This document shows positions 42,529 through 51,942 of a stretch of 64,000 nucleotides of DNA, one piece after another. The DNA comes from Anaerolineaceae bacterium (GTDB lineage: Bacteria > Chloroflexota > Anaerolineae > Anaerolineales > Anaerolineaceae). Position numbers and translations under genes: made by a program. How positions within the stretch are numbered: the stretch's first letter is position 1; every line of letters begins with the position of its first letter. Under the pieces are notes generated by a model. That model had not been told where the DNA came from and made no database searches. It saw nothing but the letters and a program-made list of their open reading frames with translations. Location of the stretch: contig PABH01000069.1 of assembly GCA_002702705.1 (NCBI GenBank), positions 1 to 64,000 on the forward strand. Direction: 5' to 3'.

Positions 42529-43340
42529 AAAATAAACCGGTGCGTGTATATGAAGGAAGTCAAAAACCCTTTGAACCGTTTTGGCGGGTGGTGGATGCTG
42601 CCGAATCTGACAGCGGAGAAACCGAAATTGAATTCTACGGTTATATCTCTGAATATTCCTGGCTTGAAGATGATATTACCCCCGCAAAATTCAAAGCGGA
42701 TTTGGCCAAATTAGGAAATAAACCGATCACGATCCGGGTCCACAGCGGCGGTGGGGATGTTTATGCGGCCAGTGCCATCCGGGCCATGATTATGGATTAC
42801 CCGGGCAAAGTTACCGCCCGCATCGATGGGCTTTGCGCCAGTGCAGCCACCTATGTGGCGATGGCTGCGGATCATGTAAAGATGCAGGATTCGGCCTTTT
42901 TTATGATCCATAATCCCTGGATGTTTACCTGGGGTGATGAAGAGGAATTAAAAGCCGCGGCCAACTTCCTGAAAAAGATAAAAGCCGGGATTGTGGAAAC
43001 CTACCAGAGCAAAACCAGCCTGGACGCGGAAAAGCTCTCCAAGATGATGAGTGCTGAAACCTGGATGACCGCCAAAGAAGCCCAGGAAAACGGCTTTGTG
43101 GATGAAGTGATCAGCGAATCTGCAAAAAGTTTTGATCTGAAAAACGCTGCGGTTTTGAATGCCCTGCGCAATTACGAGAATGTACCACCGATGTTGTTAA
43201 ATTCCAGCGACGAACAGCCGGTGATAACAGAACCCTCCACCGAAGGTGAAGGCGAAAACCTCATCCAGCCCGATGAGGAAAAACACGAAGAAGATCCGGA
43301 AATGGTCAGCTTACGTGAATACCTAAAAATTTTTGGATAA
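42525..43340 (+). CDS. ClpP-like head maturation protease
   Basis: In the 271-residue protein the ClpP-like domain (about 35-205) has HSGGGDVYAASAI, the Ser nucleophile region CASAATYVAMAAD and the His in FMIHNPW. The C-terminus is acidic and disordered. The family trims scaffold and coat proteins during head assembly. Confidence 0.92.
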   Translation: MKNKPVRVYEGSQKPFEPFWRVVDAAESDSGETEIEFYGYISEYSWLEDDITPAKFKADLAKLGNKPITIRVHSGGGDVYAASAIRAMIMDYPGKVTARIDGLCASAATYVAMAADHVKMQDSAFFMIHNPWMFTWGDEEELKAAANFLKKIKAGIVETYQSKTSLDAEKLSKMMSAETWMTAKEAQENGFVDEVISESAKSFDLKNAAVLNALRNYENVPPMLLNSSDEQPVITEPSTEGEGENLIQPDEEKHEEDPEMVSLREYLKIFG

Positions 43341-43349
43341 GGAGTAACA

Positions 43350-43715
43350 ATGTTTGATCTGAAACCCTATTTTGATGCCGCTCGATCGGCTGATGAAGAA
43401 GTGAACAAAATCATGAACCAGATGAATGATCACTTCACTGAAGGTACGGATGAAGGCAAACAAGCAGCTCTTGACCTACGCCCGGCGCTGGACGAGGCAA
43501 AGGCAAAAGCTGAAGAAGCCAACAAACTGTATCTTTCCATGCGGGAAGCCGCTTCCGTGAGCAGCGGAGCTGCCAAGGAATTTGTACCCGCCAGCGAAAA
43601 CCTCCCCGAAGCGAAAAAAGGGGAGATGAAGCGCGGTGAGTTTCTCGCGCTGGATGCCAAAGCACAGATGGAATTCATCAAAGCCGGCGGCAAAGTCCGT
43701 GAGGATGAAGAGTAA
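43350..43715 (+). CDS. Small coiled-coil protein, probable scaffold
   Basis: In the 121-residue protein, a long helix (LRPALDEAKAKAEEANKLYL) is followed by a flexible region and a short C-terminal helix. Its place between protease and coat gene, and its resemblance to the delta domain normally fused to HK97-type coat proteins, suggest a separately encoded scaffold. No direct proof. Confidence 0.6.
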   Translation: MFDLKPYFDAARSADEEVNKIMNQMNDHFTEGTDEGKQAALDLRPALDEAKAKAEEANKLYLSMREAASVSSGAAKEFVPASENLPEAKKGEMKRGEFLALDAKAQMEFIKAGGKVREDEE

Positions 43716-43759
43716 TCCTTTTATAGAGGATTTAACTTCAGAACAAGGAGTAAATAACA

Positions 43760-44899
43760 ATGGGTAACACTTTCACGAATTTAATTCCAACCATTTACCA
43801 GGCGTTGGATGTTGTCTCCCGAGAAATGATCGGGTTTATCCCTGCCGTGAATAAAAACACAGCAGCGGAACGGGCCGCCGTGGGTGAAGAAATCATGTGG
43901 CCGGTTGTTGAACCCGGTACCCCGGGGGATGTAAGCCCTGGCGTGACCGGCCCGACCGGAACCGACATGGCGCCAACCACCCCAAAGGTGACCATCAGCA
44001 AATCCAAAAATCAGGTGTTTTACCTGACCGGTGAAGAGCTGAAGGGTTTAAAAAACAGCAATTCTGACCAGACCATCATTCAAAATTCTTTTGAGCAGGC
44101 TTTTCGTTCGCTTGCCAACTTGATTGAAATTGATCTGGCAGCTGCTGCTCTGGCTGGTGCCTCCCGTGCTTACGGGACCGCAGGCACAACCCCCTTTGCC
44201 ACATCCGGTGATATGACCGATCTGGCTGAGACCATGAAAATTTTGGATGACAACGGCGCACCGCAGAACCGCCATCTGGTGGTGAACACGGCTGCTTTGG
44301 CCAAATTACGTGGTAAACAAGCGGTTGTTCTGGCTGAGGCCGGTTCGAATGAACTGCTGCGCCAGGGTGCATTGGCCATGCTGGAAGGTGTAAAACTGCA
44401 CGCTTCCGGCGGCATCAAACAACATACCAAAGGCACCGGTGCAAGTTACGTCACCAGCGGTGCCACCGCTGTGGATGTGGAAGACATCGCCTTGATTACC
44501 GGTAACGGCACAGTGTTGGCTGGTGATGTAGTCACCTTTGCCGCGGATGCGGTTAACAAATATGTGGTTGGCACCGGCGTCACAGCTCCCGGCACGATTT
44601 CCTTAAATCGCCCTGGTGCCCGCGTCACCATCCCGACCGGTAACGCACTGACCATCGGAAACAGCTTCACCCCCAACGTGTTGTTCTCTTCCGATGCCCT
44701 CTTCCTGGCCACCCGTGCCCCGGCTGCCCCTGAAGGCGGCGATTCCGCGGATGATGTGATGGTCGTTCGTGATCCTGTATCCGGACTGGCTTTTGAGATC
44801 CGCATGTACCGCCAATACCGCCAGGTTGCGTATGAAATCGCAATCGCCTGGGGTACCAAACACATCAAGAGCGAACATATCGCTATCTTGTTAGGTTAG
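43760..44899 (+). CDS. Major capsid protein, P22 coat-like
   Basis: The 379-residue protein contains SREMIGFIPAVNKN and EEIMWPVVEPGTPGD near the N-terminus, RHLVVNTAALAKLRGK in the middle, and RDPVSGLAFEIRMYRQYRQ then YEIAIAWGTKHIKSEHIA at the end. This is the pattern of P22 coat-like (gene 5) proteins rather than the usual HK97 gp5 family; both have the HK97 fold. GGAG ribosome-binding site at 43746. It forms the shell. Confidence 0.85.
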   Translation: MGNTFTNLIPTIYQALDVVSREMIGFIPAVNKNTAAERAAVGEEIMWPVVEPGTPGDVSPGVTGPTGTDMAPTTPKVTISKSKNQVFYLTGEELKGLKNSNSDQTIIQNSFEQAFRSLANLIEIDLAAAALAGASRAYGTAGTTPFATSGDMTDLAETMKILDDNGAPQNRHLVVNTAALAKLRGKQAVVLAEAGSNELLRQGALAMLEGVKLHASGGIKQHTKGTGASYVTSGATAVDVEDIALITGNGTVLAGDVVTFAADAVNKYVVGTGVTAPGTISLNRPGARVTIPTGNALTIGNSFTPNVLFSSDALFLATRAPAAPEGGDSADDVMVVRDPVSGLAFEIRMYRQYRQVAYEIAIAWGTKHIKSEHIAILLG

Positions 44900-44909
44900 G
44901 CGGAACCTG

Positions 44910-45161
44910 ATGGCTGAAAAAAACTTTGTTAAGGTAACCAAAAATGGGATGCACCTGGTTGTGCATCCCACAACCGTAACCGCTCACCAAAAACGAGGTT
45001 GGGTTGTTGTTGGTGATATTGAAGTGAATGAAAACCCGGAGCTATCCGAGATGAATGTCAATCAGTTGAAATCTGTTGCAAAGGATCTTGGTATTGAAGG
45101 GTATTCCAATATGAAGAAAGAAGAACTCCTTGATTTACTTCAAGGAGAAACCAAAAAATAA
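44910..45161 (+). CDS. Small head protein with a SAP/Rho-N-like C-terminal helix pair
   Basis: In the 83-residue protein, residues 1-45 form a small beta domain (MHLVVHPTTVTAHQKRGWVV). Residues 50-80 (MNVNQLKSVAKDLGIEGYSN to LLDLLQ) match the SAP/Rho-N/LEM helix-extended-helix module found in phage head accessory proteins. Probably a capsid decoration or connector accessory. Confidence 0.65.
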   Translation: MAEKNFVKVTKNGMHLVVHPTTVTAHQKRGWVVVGDIEVNENPELSEMNVNQLKSVAKDLGIEGYSNMKKEELLDLLQGETKK

Positions 45162-45173
45162 GGAGGTCCACCT

Positions 45174-45680
45174 GTGGCAAATATTCTGACAGCGGCTGAA
45201 GCTGCACGGGTTTTACGAACAACGGAAGATGATCCAATCCTGTTGGATTTACTGCCGCAGGTGGATGCCTATCTCAAAACCGCAACCAGCCATGATTGGG
45301 CCGGTGACGCTGAAATTCGAACAGAGGCCAAATCTGCAGCACGTATGATTTTGGTTACCTGGTACGAAAATCCGGGCATGATGGGCAGCGGCGGAACGAG
45401 TTTGCAATTTGGCATTCGTGCCGCACTAACTCACTTAATCAGCCTGGCTTTTCAATACCGTGAATTTCGCGGCCGGTTGGGTGCCGGTTCGATTGTGGTG
45501 GACGGTGCCAGGGTTGGAGATACCGTTGAATCAATAACCGGCTTAATTGGCGTGAGTGGAGACCAGGCTGCCAATTTTGAAAGTGTGATTTCCGTGGATG
45601 ATCAAATACAGCAGATTAGTGGTGCGGATCTCTCCGGGAATTGGTACCGTGTGCACCTGGTACCGGTGGGTGAACTATGA
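45174..45680 (+). CDS. Head-tail connector protein (gp6-like)
   Basis: The 168-residue protein starts with GTG after AAGGAGGTCC. Helical segments DPILLDLLPQVDAYLKTATS and RTEAKSAARMILVTWYENP and position fit the HK97 gp6 adaptor. It overlaps the next gene by 4 bp. The adaptor sits beneath the portal ring. Confidence 0.78.
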   Translation: MANILTAAEAARVLRTTEDDPILLDLLPQVDAYLKTATSHDWAGDAEIRTEAKSAARMILVTWYENPGMMGSGGTSLQFGIRAALTHLISLAFQYREFRGRLGAGSIVVDGARVGDTVESITGLIGVSGDQAANFESVISVDDQIQQISGADLSGNWYRVHLVPVGEL

Positions 45681-46021
45681 TCCTGAACGGTAAACCAACC
45701 AACCCGGGCCAGCTGCGGACCCGAATCACGTTAAAACGTCGCGTGGTGAATAAAGATGCTGGTGGTTTCCCAAGTGTTTCCACGGAAACGATCACCCAGG
45801 TACTTTCCCGATGGAAAAACGTGCATGGTTCCGAGGTATGGGCTGCTGAAGTGGCGCAAGCCCAGCAGGCCGCGACAGTATTGATCCGCTACCGATCTGA
45901 TCTTGATGAAACCTGCCTGGTGGATAAAGGTGGGCAGTTGTTTGAGATCGTCTCGATCGACAACATCGAAGAGCGCAGCGAATACATAGAACTGAAAGTA
46001 AAACGGACGGTGCCAGGATGA
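45677..46021 (+). CDS. Head closure / head-tail joining protein
   Basis: The 114-residue protein has LRTRITLKRRVVNKDAGGFP, SRWKNVHGSEVW and VDKGGQLFEIVSID, the pattern of SPP1 gp16-like head-tail joining proteins. Overlaps both neighbours by 4 bp. Confidence 0.88.
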   Translation: MILNGKPTNPGQLRTRITLKRRVVNKDAGGFPSVSTETITQVLSRWKNVHGSEVWAAEVAQAQQAATVLIRYRSDLDETCLVDKGGQLFEIVSIDNIEERSEYIELKVKRTVPG

Positions 46022-46422
46022 CAACCCAAGGATATATCTCTACAAAAGGTTTTGAAGAATTTTTGGAAAAGATCGTTGAGGCCGGGCGAGATGTTGATGA
46101 AGCTGCTGCTATTGCGTTAATCGAAGGTTGTGAAGTTCTAAAAGAAGGTATGCAGCAACGGGTTCCAAAAGATTCATGGAATTTACATGACCATATTCAG
46201 ATAGACGGTCCTCATCAAGAAGGAAACTATATTTATGCCGAGGTCGGAGTAATTCATAAAAAACAATTCACTGATGCCGAAACAGCAAGATATGGGAATT
46301 CCCAGGAGTATGGCACCAGCTCAATGCCAGCTCAACCATATATCCGTCCAACATTAGCGGAAGATAAGCGAAAAGCAAGGAAAGCCATGCGAGAATCGCT
46401 GATTGAAAGCGGGACCTTATGA
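46018..46422 (+). CDS. HK97 gp10-like tail completion protein
   Basis: The 134-residue protein contains ALIEGCEVLKEGMQQRVPKD, EVGVIHKK and YGNSQEYGTSSMPAQPYIRP, with the long C-terminal helix typical of HK97 gp10-like proteins. It acts at the head-tail junction. Confidence 0.85.
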   Translation: MTTQGYISTKGFEEFLEKIVEAGRDVDEAAAIALIEGCEVLKEGMQQRVPKDSWNLHDHIQIDGPHQEGNYIYAEVGVIHKKQFTDAETARYGNSQEYGTSSMPAQPYIRPTLAEDKRKARKAMRESLIESGTL

Positions 46423-46763
46423 CCATTTGGGAACGTGTTGATGCTGCTTTAAGCGGCCTGGGTGTACCGGTTTTCGCCAACGCGTATGTTTCCACGGGAA
46501 CGGATTACCCTGATTTATACCTGGTTTATTTTTTGGTAACGGCCCCGCCGGTTTTGCATGCCGATAACAACGAGAATTTACGCGATAACCTGGTGCAAAT
46601 CAGTGTATATAACCGAAGCGGGTTAATAAATTTGCCGGACGTTGAATCGGCAATGTTGGCAGCTGGATTTACGGCCGGAACCCGGCGCGAGCTGCCTTAC
46701 AGCGACGATACCAAGCATTTTGGATTAATGTTTGAGTTCAGTTATTTGGAAGAAAGGAATTAA
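46419..46763 (+). CDS. Tail terminator-like protein
   Basis: The 114-residue protein's position between the gp10-like gene and the tail tube gene, and the alpha/beta pattern (LYLVYFLVTAPPVLHADNNE, NLVQISVYNRSG), fit the minor tail or terminator family that caps the tail tube. Overlaps neighbours on both sides. Confidence 0.7.
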   Translation: MTIWERVDAALSGLGVPVFANAYVSTGTDYPDLYLVYFLVTAPPVLHADNNENLRDNLVQISVYNRSGLINLPDVESAMLAAGFTAGTRRELPYSDDTKHFGLMFEFSYLEERN

Positions 46764-47683
46764 TGATGCCTGAAGCTGCTGAATATAAAAGTGTTGTTGG
46801 TGTGGATAATATCAAATTCGCACTGGTGACACAGGATAATGAGGCCGGATATGTTGCCGGAACCCCGGAAACATTTGCACCGGCCATTAATGTAAACGCG
46901 GAACCGCGTACGAGTCAGGAGACTCAGTACGCGGATAATGCGCCGTTTGATGTGATGACGGGTGAAGGCCCGACCATTATTACGATGGATACCACCAATA
47001 TCCCGGTGAGTGTGTTGGCCACGATTTTGGGAAAAACATTTGACGCCGCCAGCGGCCGCATGTTTGATACCGGATCGAACGCGACCCCACCGGATGTGGC
47101 TTTAAGTTTCCGGTCAATGAAGAGCAACGGAGCCTTTCGATATTTTCAATATCTTAAGGGTAAGTTCTCTGTTCCCAAAGATGAAGCCGCCACCGCCACT
47201 GACAAAAAGGAACCAAAGCCGACCCAGATCATTTATACCGCAGTTAACACGCTTTATAAATTTGATGTGGGTGGAAGTGAAAACAAAACCGTTAAAAGAG
47301 TTATCGGGGACGATGACAGCGTGAATTTTGACGGTTCGAATTGGTTTGCCCAGGTTCAGACACCGATCACAACCAGCCCGAGCGCGTTGGCTTTGTCCAG
47401 TTCTGTTCCCGTGGATGAAGCAAGCGGTGTGAGTGTTGGCGCTGATTTGACGCTGACCTTTAATAACGCCCTGCAGGATGCCGCAATCAATGGCGTGACA
47501 TTGATCAAGGTTTCGGATGGGTCCGTTGTTGCTGGTGTGAACACCTTAAATGTGACCAAAAAGGTTATGACCATAAACCCAACCGGATCACTGACAGCTG
47601 CCACCGATTATTTATTGGTGTATGCCGTGACCGATGTTTTTGGCCAAACCCTGAACGGGTCCGTGAATTTCACGACAGCTTAA
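46763..47683 (+). CDS. Major tail tube protein with C-terminal Ig-like domain
   Basis: In the 306-residue protein, residues 1-200 form the tail-tube domain (VGVDNIKFALVTQDN, KSNGAFRYFQYLKGKFSVPK). Residues about 205-306 are a bacterial Ig-like (Big_5) domain with SSVPVDEASGVSVGADLTLT and a strand ending SVNFTTA. Decorating Ig domains on tail tubes are known in siphoviruses and may bind cell surfaces. Confidence 0.82.
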   Translation: MMPEAAEYKSVVGVDNIKFALVTQDNEAGYVAGTPETFAPAINVNAEPRTSQETQYADNAPFDVMTGEGPTIITMDTTNIPVSVLATILGKTFDAASGRMFDTGSNATPPDVALSFRSMKSNGAFRYFQYLKGKFSVPKDEAATATDKKEPKPTQIIYTAVNTLYKFDVGGSENKTVKRVIGDDDSVNFDGSNWFAQVQTPITTSPSALALSSSVPVDEASGVSVGADLTLTFNNALQDAAINGVTLIKVSDGSVVAGVNTLNVTKKVMTINPTGSLTAATDYLLVYAVTDVFGQTLNGSVNFTTA

Positions 47684-47685
47684 GT

Positions 47686-47732
47686 TAACCCTCCCCTAAC
47701 CCCTCCCTTTTTAGGGAGGGGAATTGGGTTAG
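47686..47732. terminator. Hairpin after the tail tube gene, within a repeat-like sequence
   Basis: CCCTCCCT (47701-47708) pairs with AGGGAGGG (47713-47720), extended by CTAAC/GTTAG at the outside. The CCTAACCCCTCCCTTTTT type of sequence looks like a dispersed palindromic repeat. In tail operons such a hairpin often keeps tube protein mRNA abundant relative to downstream genes. Confidence 0.65.
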
Positions 47733-47761
47733 TAAAAAAATAGACATCTCAGGAGGATGAA

Positions 47762-48106
47762 ATGGCAAATAATGGGGCACCCCTTACGATTACGTTATAC
47801 GATCCGGAAACGGATGAAATAAAAGCAGAATACTCCCGGGCATTTGTGCCGTGGGAAATTTTAAAATCAGCCATGCGGTTAATCCCCAAGATAGATCCGG
47901 AGAATATGACCCCCGATGTGGTGGATGAGCTGTCAGCATTGGTTGCTGAAGCATTTGGGAATAAATTTTCCGCACAGGAAGCCTGTCGCGGTTGTGATGT
48001 AGAAGAAATGACAGCGGCCCTCATGTCGATTGTGAGCCGGGCTAAAAAATTCATGCCGGAAGGCAGCCAAAACCCTACGCGGCCGGGAAAGACCCGGCGG
48101 CGATAA
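47762..48106 (+). CDS. Tail assembly chaperone G
   Basis: The 114-residue protein (MANNGAPLTITLYDPETDE) is made from the zero frame; AGGAGG ribosome-binding site. Its place between tube and tape-measure genes is that of lambda G. A GGGAAAG slippery heptamer near its end allows a second product, listed separately. It coats the tape measure during tail assembly. Confidence 0.82.
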   Translation: MANNGAPLTITLYDPETDEIKAEYSRAFVPWEILKSAMRLIPKIDPENMTPDVVDELSALVAEAFGNKFSAQEACRGCDVEEMTAALMSIVSRAKKFMPEGSQNPTRPGKTRRR

Positions 48107-48285
48107 ACCAGACAGGTAATTGGATGATCGATCTGGAGGTATCCCTGGTGAAAGCATTTGGCTGGAGTCTGGACGCAATTGATAAGACCAGTATCGAGAG
48201 TCTGCTGCCGTTTGTGTTTGGCATCAGCGGTGGGCGTGAACATCAGACAAATAAAAAATATTGCGATGAAGTTCCCTGGTTGTAG
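47762..48285 (+). CDS. Tail assembly chaperone GT, made by -1 frameshift
   Basis: Zero-frame codons are read G-GGA-AAG at 48085-48091, the same heptamer used by lambda. A -1 slip continues as DPAAINQTGNWMIDLEVSLV and ends with a TAG at 48283-48285, giving 174 residues. The extension (SLVKAFGWSLDAIDKTSIES) resembles T-type domains and recruits the tail tube. The zero-frame stop is only 13 bases after the heptamer. Confidence 0.8.
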
Positions 48286-48307
48286 CGGCTTTTGAAAGGA
48301 TCAAACC

Positions 48308-50599
48308 ATGACAGATAACCCCCTGAGCGGAAAAGTAGGACTAGATACCACTGAATTTAAAGCGGCCATCAGCCAGATGAATCGTGATATTCGGGTGATT
48401 GAATCCGGATTTCGGGCGTCCAGTGCCGCGTTAGGGGATTGGTCCAAGGATGCATCCGGATTAGAGCTTAGAATCAAGTCGCTTAATTCAGAGATGGAGG
48501 TTCAGCGGAAGAAAGTTGATGCCGTTGCGGATGAATATAAACGGGTAGCGGCAGAAAAGGGAGAGACCAGCCGGGCAGCGCAGGAACTGCAGATTAAGTT
48601 AAACCGGGAAACCGAAACCCTGGGGAAGATGGAAAGCCAGTTAAAAACCGCTGAGGGAAAACTGAATGAGATGGGGGAAGAATCCAAAGAAGCGGCCAAG
48701 GCGGTTGATAAGCTGGGTAAGGAAGAAGATCAGACCACCGAGAAAACCCACAAGTTTGCTGGTGTGATGGGTGGTTTGGGTGGTGCATTAAAAGCCGGTG
48801 GAATCGCAATCGCCGGAATAACCGCAGCCGTGGCCGGTTTAGCCGCTGGCATGGCAAAATCAGTTATCGATTCTTTTGGAGAACTGGAACAAAACCTGGG
48901 CGGGTCGGAGGCGGTATTTGGAGAATACGCAGCATCGATCCAAAAAACAGGAGAAGAAGCTTATAAAAACCTTGGTGTTTCGCAATCGGATTACCTGGCG
49001 ATTGCCAACAAAATGGGAGCATTATTTCAGGGATCCGGAATCGAACAGGTTAAGTCTTTGGAATTAACCGAAAAAGCGATGCAGCGGGCTGCGGACATGG
49101 CATCTGTGATGGGCATCGATATGCAGGTCGCGCTGGATAGTGTGGCTGGTGCCGCTAAAGGTAATTTTACGATGATGGACAACCTGGGGGTTGCGATGAA
49201 TGCCACAAATATTGAGGCCTATGCGCTGGCAAAAGGTCTTGATTTTACCTGGGCTTCAGCCAGCAATGCAGAAAAAGCAGAAGTTGCGATGCAAATGTTC
49301 TTTGAGAATACCGAGCAATATGCCGGAAATTTCGCAAAGGAATCCACACAAACAATATCAGGATCACTCGGGCTTTTCAAGGCTGCCTACGGATCCTTTT
49401 TGGCAGGACTGGGTAATGAGGATGCAGATGTAGGAAATCAGACAGATAACCTGGTGGATGCATTTGGATCGGTGGTGGATAACATCGTTCCAGTTTTGGG
49501 AAATATTGTTTCTGTACTGCCTACAGCTACCAATGCAATTCTAGGTGCTGTTAGCGAAATGCTTCCGTTGTTGTTGGAAACCGTCACGACCTTGTTTTCA
49601 CAGGTTTTGGAAACGGTTGTTGCTCTGCTGCCCGAGTTAATACCTGTGGCCGTAGATGCGATTATGACGATCGTGAATGCGCTCATTCAAAATTTGCCCA
49701 TGCTGATGAGGGCCGGGATACAGCTGCTTTTGGCTTTGATCAATGGGATTCTGCCTCAACTTCCTTTACTGATAAAGATGGCCCTGGAAATGATTGTTAC
49801 CCTGGCGAATGGAATCACAGAAGCCATCCCGCAGCTTTTACCGGTTATTGCTGAGATGATTCCACAGATCATTATTACGCTGGTTGAAAATCTGCCGCTG
49901 TTGATTGAAGCTGCTTTGCAGTTAATTATGGCGATCGTGGACGGGTTGATTATTGCCCTGCCAATTTTGATTGAATATACACCGGACATTATACAGGCGG
50001 TGTTTGATGCGCTGCTTGCGGCGCTGCCAATGATTGGTGATGCGGCGGTGGAGATTGTGATGGCATTGATCACGGGGATTGGTGCGATGCTGCCAGATAT
50101 AGGGACAGCAGCGGGTGAGATCATCACCACATTGGATGAGGGCATTCTGGCTTTATATGATTCCATATATGAGATGGGCAGCAATATTGTGATTGGAATT
50201 TGGAACGGAATCAAGGAAAAAGGCGGTTGGCTGATGGATAACGTCAGGCAATTTTTTCAAAACATCATTCAGGGATCAAAAGATGAGCTGGAGGAAGAAT
50301 CACCCTCTAAGGTTTACAAAAAAATTGGTAAAAACATGGCCTTGGGTACGGGCATCGGATTTGTGGATGAATTTACCCAGGTACGGGACCAGATAACCGG
50401 TGCTTTGATGGGTGCCATCAATGTACACGGCGGGTTGGTTCCGGCTGTTGGTTTATCCGGATCGAGAGGCAGCCAAAATATAACAGCTGCAGGCGGCTGG
50501 CAGGGCGATGTGATCATTCAGGCGAATGTCAGCAGCGATATGGATGTAACCTTGTTGGCACGTCGCGTGGCCAAAGAAATCGAAAAGCGGAGGAATTAA
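48308..50599 (+). CDS. Tail tape measure protein
   Basis: The 763-residue protein has an N-terminal coiled-coil part (about 20-145), a TMP core (about 160-380, SLELTEKAMQRAADMASVMG), long hydrophobic repeats (about 395-600, with recurring LPQLLPVIAEMIP-type units) and a C-terminal domain (ESPSKVYKKIGKNMALG). The length sets tail length. It overlaps the next gene by 1 bp. Confidence 0.93.
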   Translation: MTDNPLSGKVGLDTTEFKAAISQMNRDIRVIESGFRASSAALGDWSKDASGLELRIKSLNSEMEVQRKKVDAVADEYKRVAAEKGETSRAAQELQIKLNRETETLGKMESQLKTAEGKLNEMGEESKEAAKAVDKLGKEEDQTTEKTHKFAGVMGGLGGALKAGGIAIAGITAAVAGLAAGMAKSVIDSFGELEQNLGGSEAVFGEYAASIQKTGEEAYKNLGVSQSDYLAIANKMGALFQGSGIEQVKSLELTEKAMQRAADMASVMGIDMQVALDSVAGAAKGNFTMMDNLGVAMNATNIEAYALAKGLDFTWASASNAEKAEVAMQMFFENTEQYAGNFAKESTQTISGSLGLFKAAYGSFLAGLGNEDADVGNQTDNLVDAFGSVVDNIVPVLGNIVSVLPTATNAILGAVSEMLPLLLETVTTLFSQVLETVVALLPELIPVAVDAIMTIVNALIQNLPMLMRAGIQLLLALINGILPQLPLLIKMALEMIVTLANGITEAIPQLLPVIAEMIPQIIITLVENLPLLIEAALQLIMAIVDGLIIALPILIEYTPDIIQAVFDALLAALPMIGDAAVEIVMALITGIGAMLPDIGTAAGEIITTLDEGILALYDSIYEMGSNIVIGIWNGIKEKGGWLMDNVRQFFQNIIQGSKDELEEESPSKVYKKIGKNMALGTGIGFVDEFTQVRDQITGALMGAINVHGGLVPAVGLSGSRGSQNITAAGGWQGDVIIQANVSSDMDVTLLARRVAKEIEKRRN

Positions 50600-51942
50600 T
50601 GAACCTTTATTTAACAGCAGATGATGGCAGCACGGTTTCTTTGGTATCGGATGGGGTGGTCCTGCTGGATGGGTACTATCCACGGACCAGCCGAGACCAA
50701 AACACGCGGGTATCAGACGGGTTTGACCTTCGAATCAATGGGACCTATGCGGAAATTTCGGCCAAGGTGGCGGAGATCAACCGTTTATTTGATTATGCCA
50801 GTAGAAATTATTATGGGCCGGTAGGTGTGTGGTTATATTTTGCAATGGGTAGTGAACCAGCCTGGCGGGCGCGGGTGTATGGCGGCCTGATTGAATATGA
50901 TAACCGGTTGGGTTTTTATGTGGGGCGCCAGGCGCTGAAGGTTGGTATTGTGATCGAACGGGATCCATTTTGGGAAGGACCGGAAGCACAGATCCCGCTG
51001 ACGAATGGGAATGGAACCAATAATCTTTCCGGAATAAATGTGTTTAACTGCAACGACGGGACCGGCACCAGCCCGAACAAAAAAAATAATTACGTGGAAA
51101 TCGCGGCGGCCAGTATTGGCGGTGATCTGCCGGCGGCGGTGCGGTTGGAAATGATAAACAGTCTGGATTCGACTGCCAGGTTACAAAACATATGGATGAG
51201 CCTTAATAACCGGTCTGATCCTGCTAATTTTCAAAATATCCTGGAAGCGGAAGATGCCAGTTATGGCGGCAGTGTTGTTGTGAGTTCATCTTATTCCGGA
51301 GGAGAATCGAGCACATTTACCTGGAGTGGTGATAACCAGGCCATGATTGCCCGGTGGACGTTGGATACAACCTTCTTGAACAGAGCAAATAAACGCTGGT
51401 TTAAGATACTGGCGGCTTTTACGGTAGCACCTTCAGCCAATACGATTCGAGTGCAGTGTAAGATCACCTTTCCAGCGGGCACACCATTAACCGAAGTTGC
51501 GAGCAGCCAGGAAGTTTTATTAAGCAGCACAAAAATGCAGGAAATCGGAGAACTGCAAATCCCACCGTGGTTGTTATCATCCGGAGACCTGGCACCGGTT
51601 GATTTAACGTTTTATGCCAAAAAGACAGGCGGGGGATCCCTGGGATTAGATTATTTACATATCACGCCATTGGATGGATACCGGGTATTGGTTCCGCGCG
51701 GGTATGGTGCTGCCTACCTGGTGCGCGTAGTGGATGATGGCATCAACAACCAGATCTATACTGATGGTTGGAGCCCAGCAGGAAAAACCGGGCACTATAC
51801 CAGCGTGGGAAAACCACTTACAGTGGAGCCTAACAAAAAACAACGCATTTATTTCCTGCAATCCGGAAACACTGGTGATATCAGCACCAGCCGAAAATTA
51901 AGTGTCAAAGCTTACTACCGGCCGCGGCGGGTGGGCTTATGA
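50599..51942 (+). CDS. Distal tail protein-like
   Basis: The 447-residue protein follows the tape measure. The N-terminus (YPRTSRDQNTRVSDGFDLRI) and ARVYGGLIEYDNRL fit the tail-tip ring proteins, with an inserted beta domain (about 190-350). It joins the tube to the tip. Sequence families here are diverse, so the call rests mostly on order. Confidence 0.65.
   Translation: MNLYLTADDGSTVSLVSDGVVLLDGYYPRTSRDQNTRVSDGFDLRINGTYAEISAKVAEINRLFDYASRNYYGPVGVWLYFAMGSEPAWRARVYGGLIEYDNRLGFYVGRQALKVGIVIERDPFWEGPEAQIPLTNGNGTNNLSGINVFNCNDGTGTSPNKKNNYVEIAAASIGGDLPAAVRLEMINSLDSTARLQNIWMSLNNRSDPANFQNILEAEDASYGGSVVVSSSYSGGESSTFTWSGDNQAMIARWTLDTTFLNRANKRWFKILAAFTVAPSANTIRVQCKITFPAGTPLTEVASSQEVLLSSTKMQEIGELQIPPWLLSSGDLAPVDLTFYAKKTGGGSLGLDYLHITPLDGYRVLVPRGYGAAYLVRVVDDGINNQIYTDGWSPAGKTGHYTSVGKPLTVEPNKKQRIYFLQSGNTGDISTSRKLSVKAYYRPRRVGL

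Noticed and set aside
43430..43693. Minus-strand open frames over the scaffold and coat genes
   Set aside because: They are antisense shadows of GC-rich plus-strand structural genes and have no ribosome-binding sites or recognisable families.
48067..48072. CCAAAAC as a second slippery site in the tail chaperone gene
   Set aside because: The zero-frame codons would pair poorly after a slip, while GGGAAAG a few bases later fits the rule exactly.
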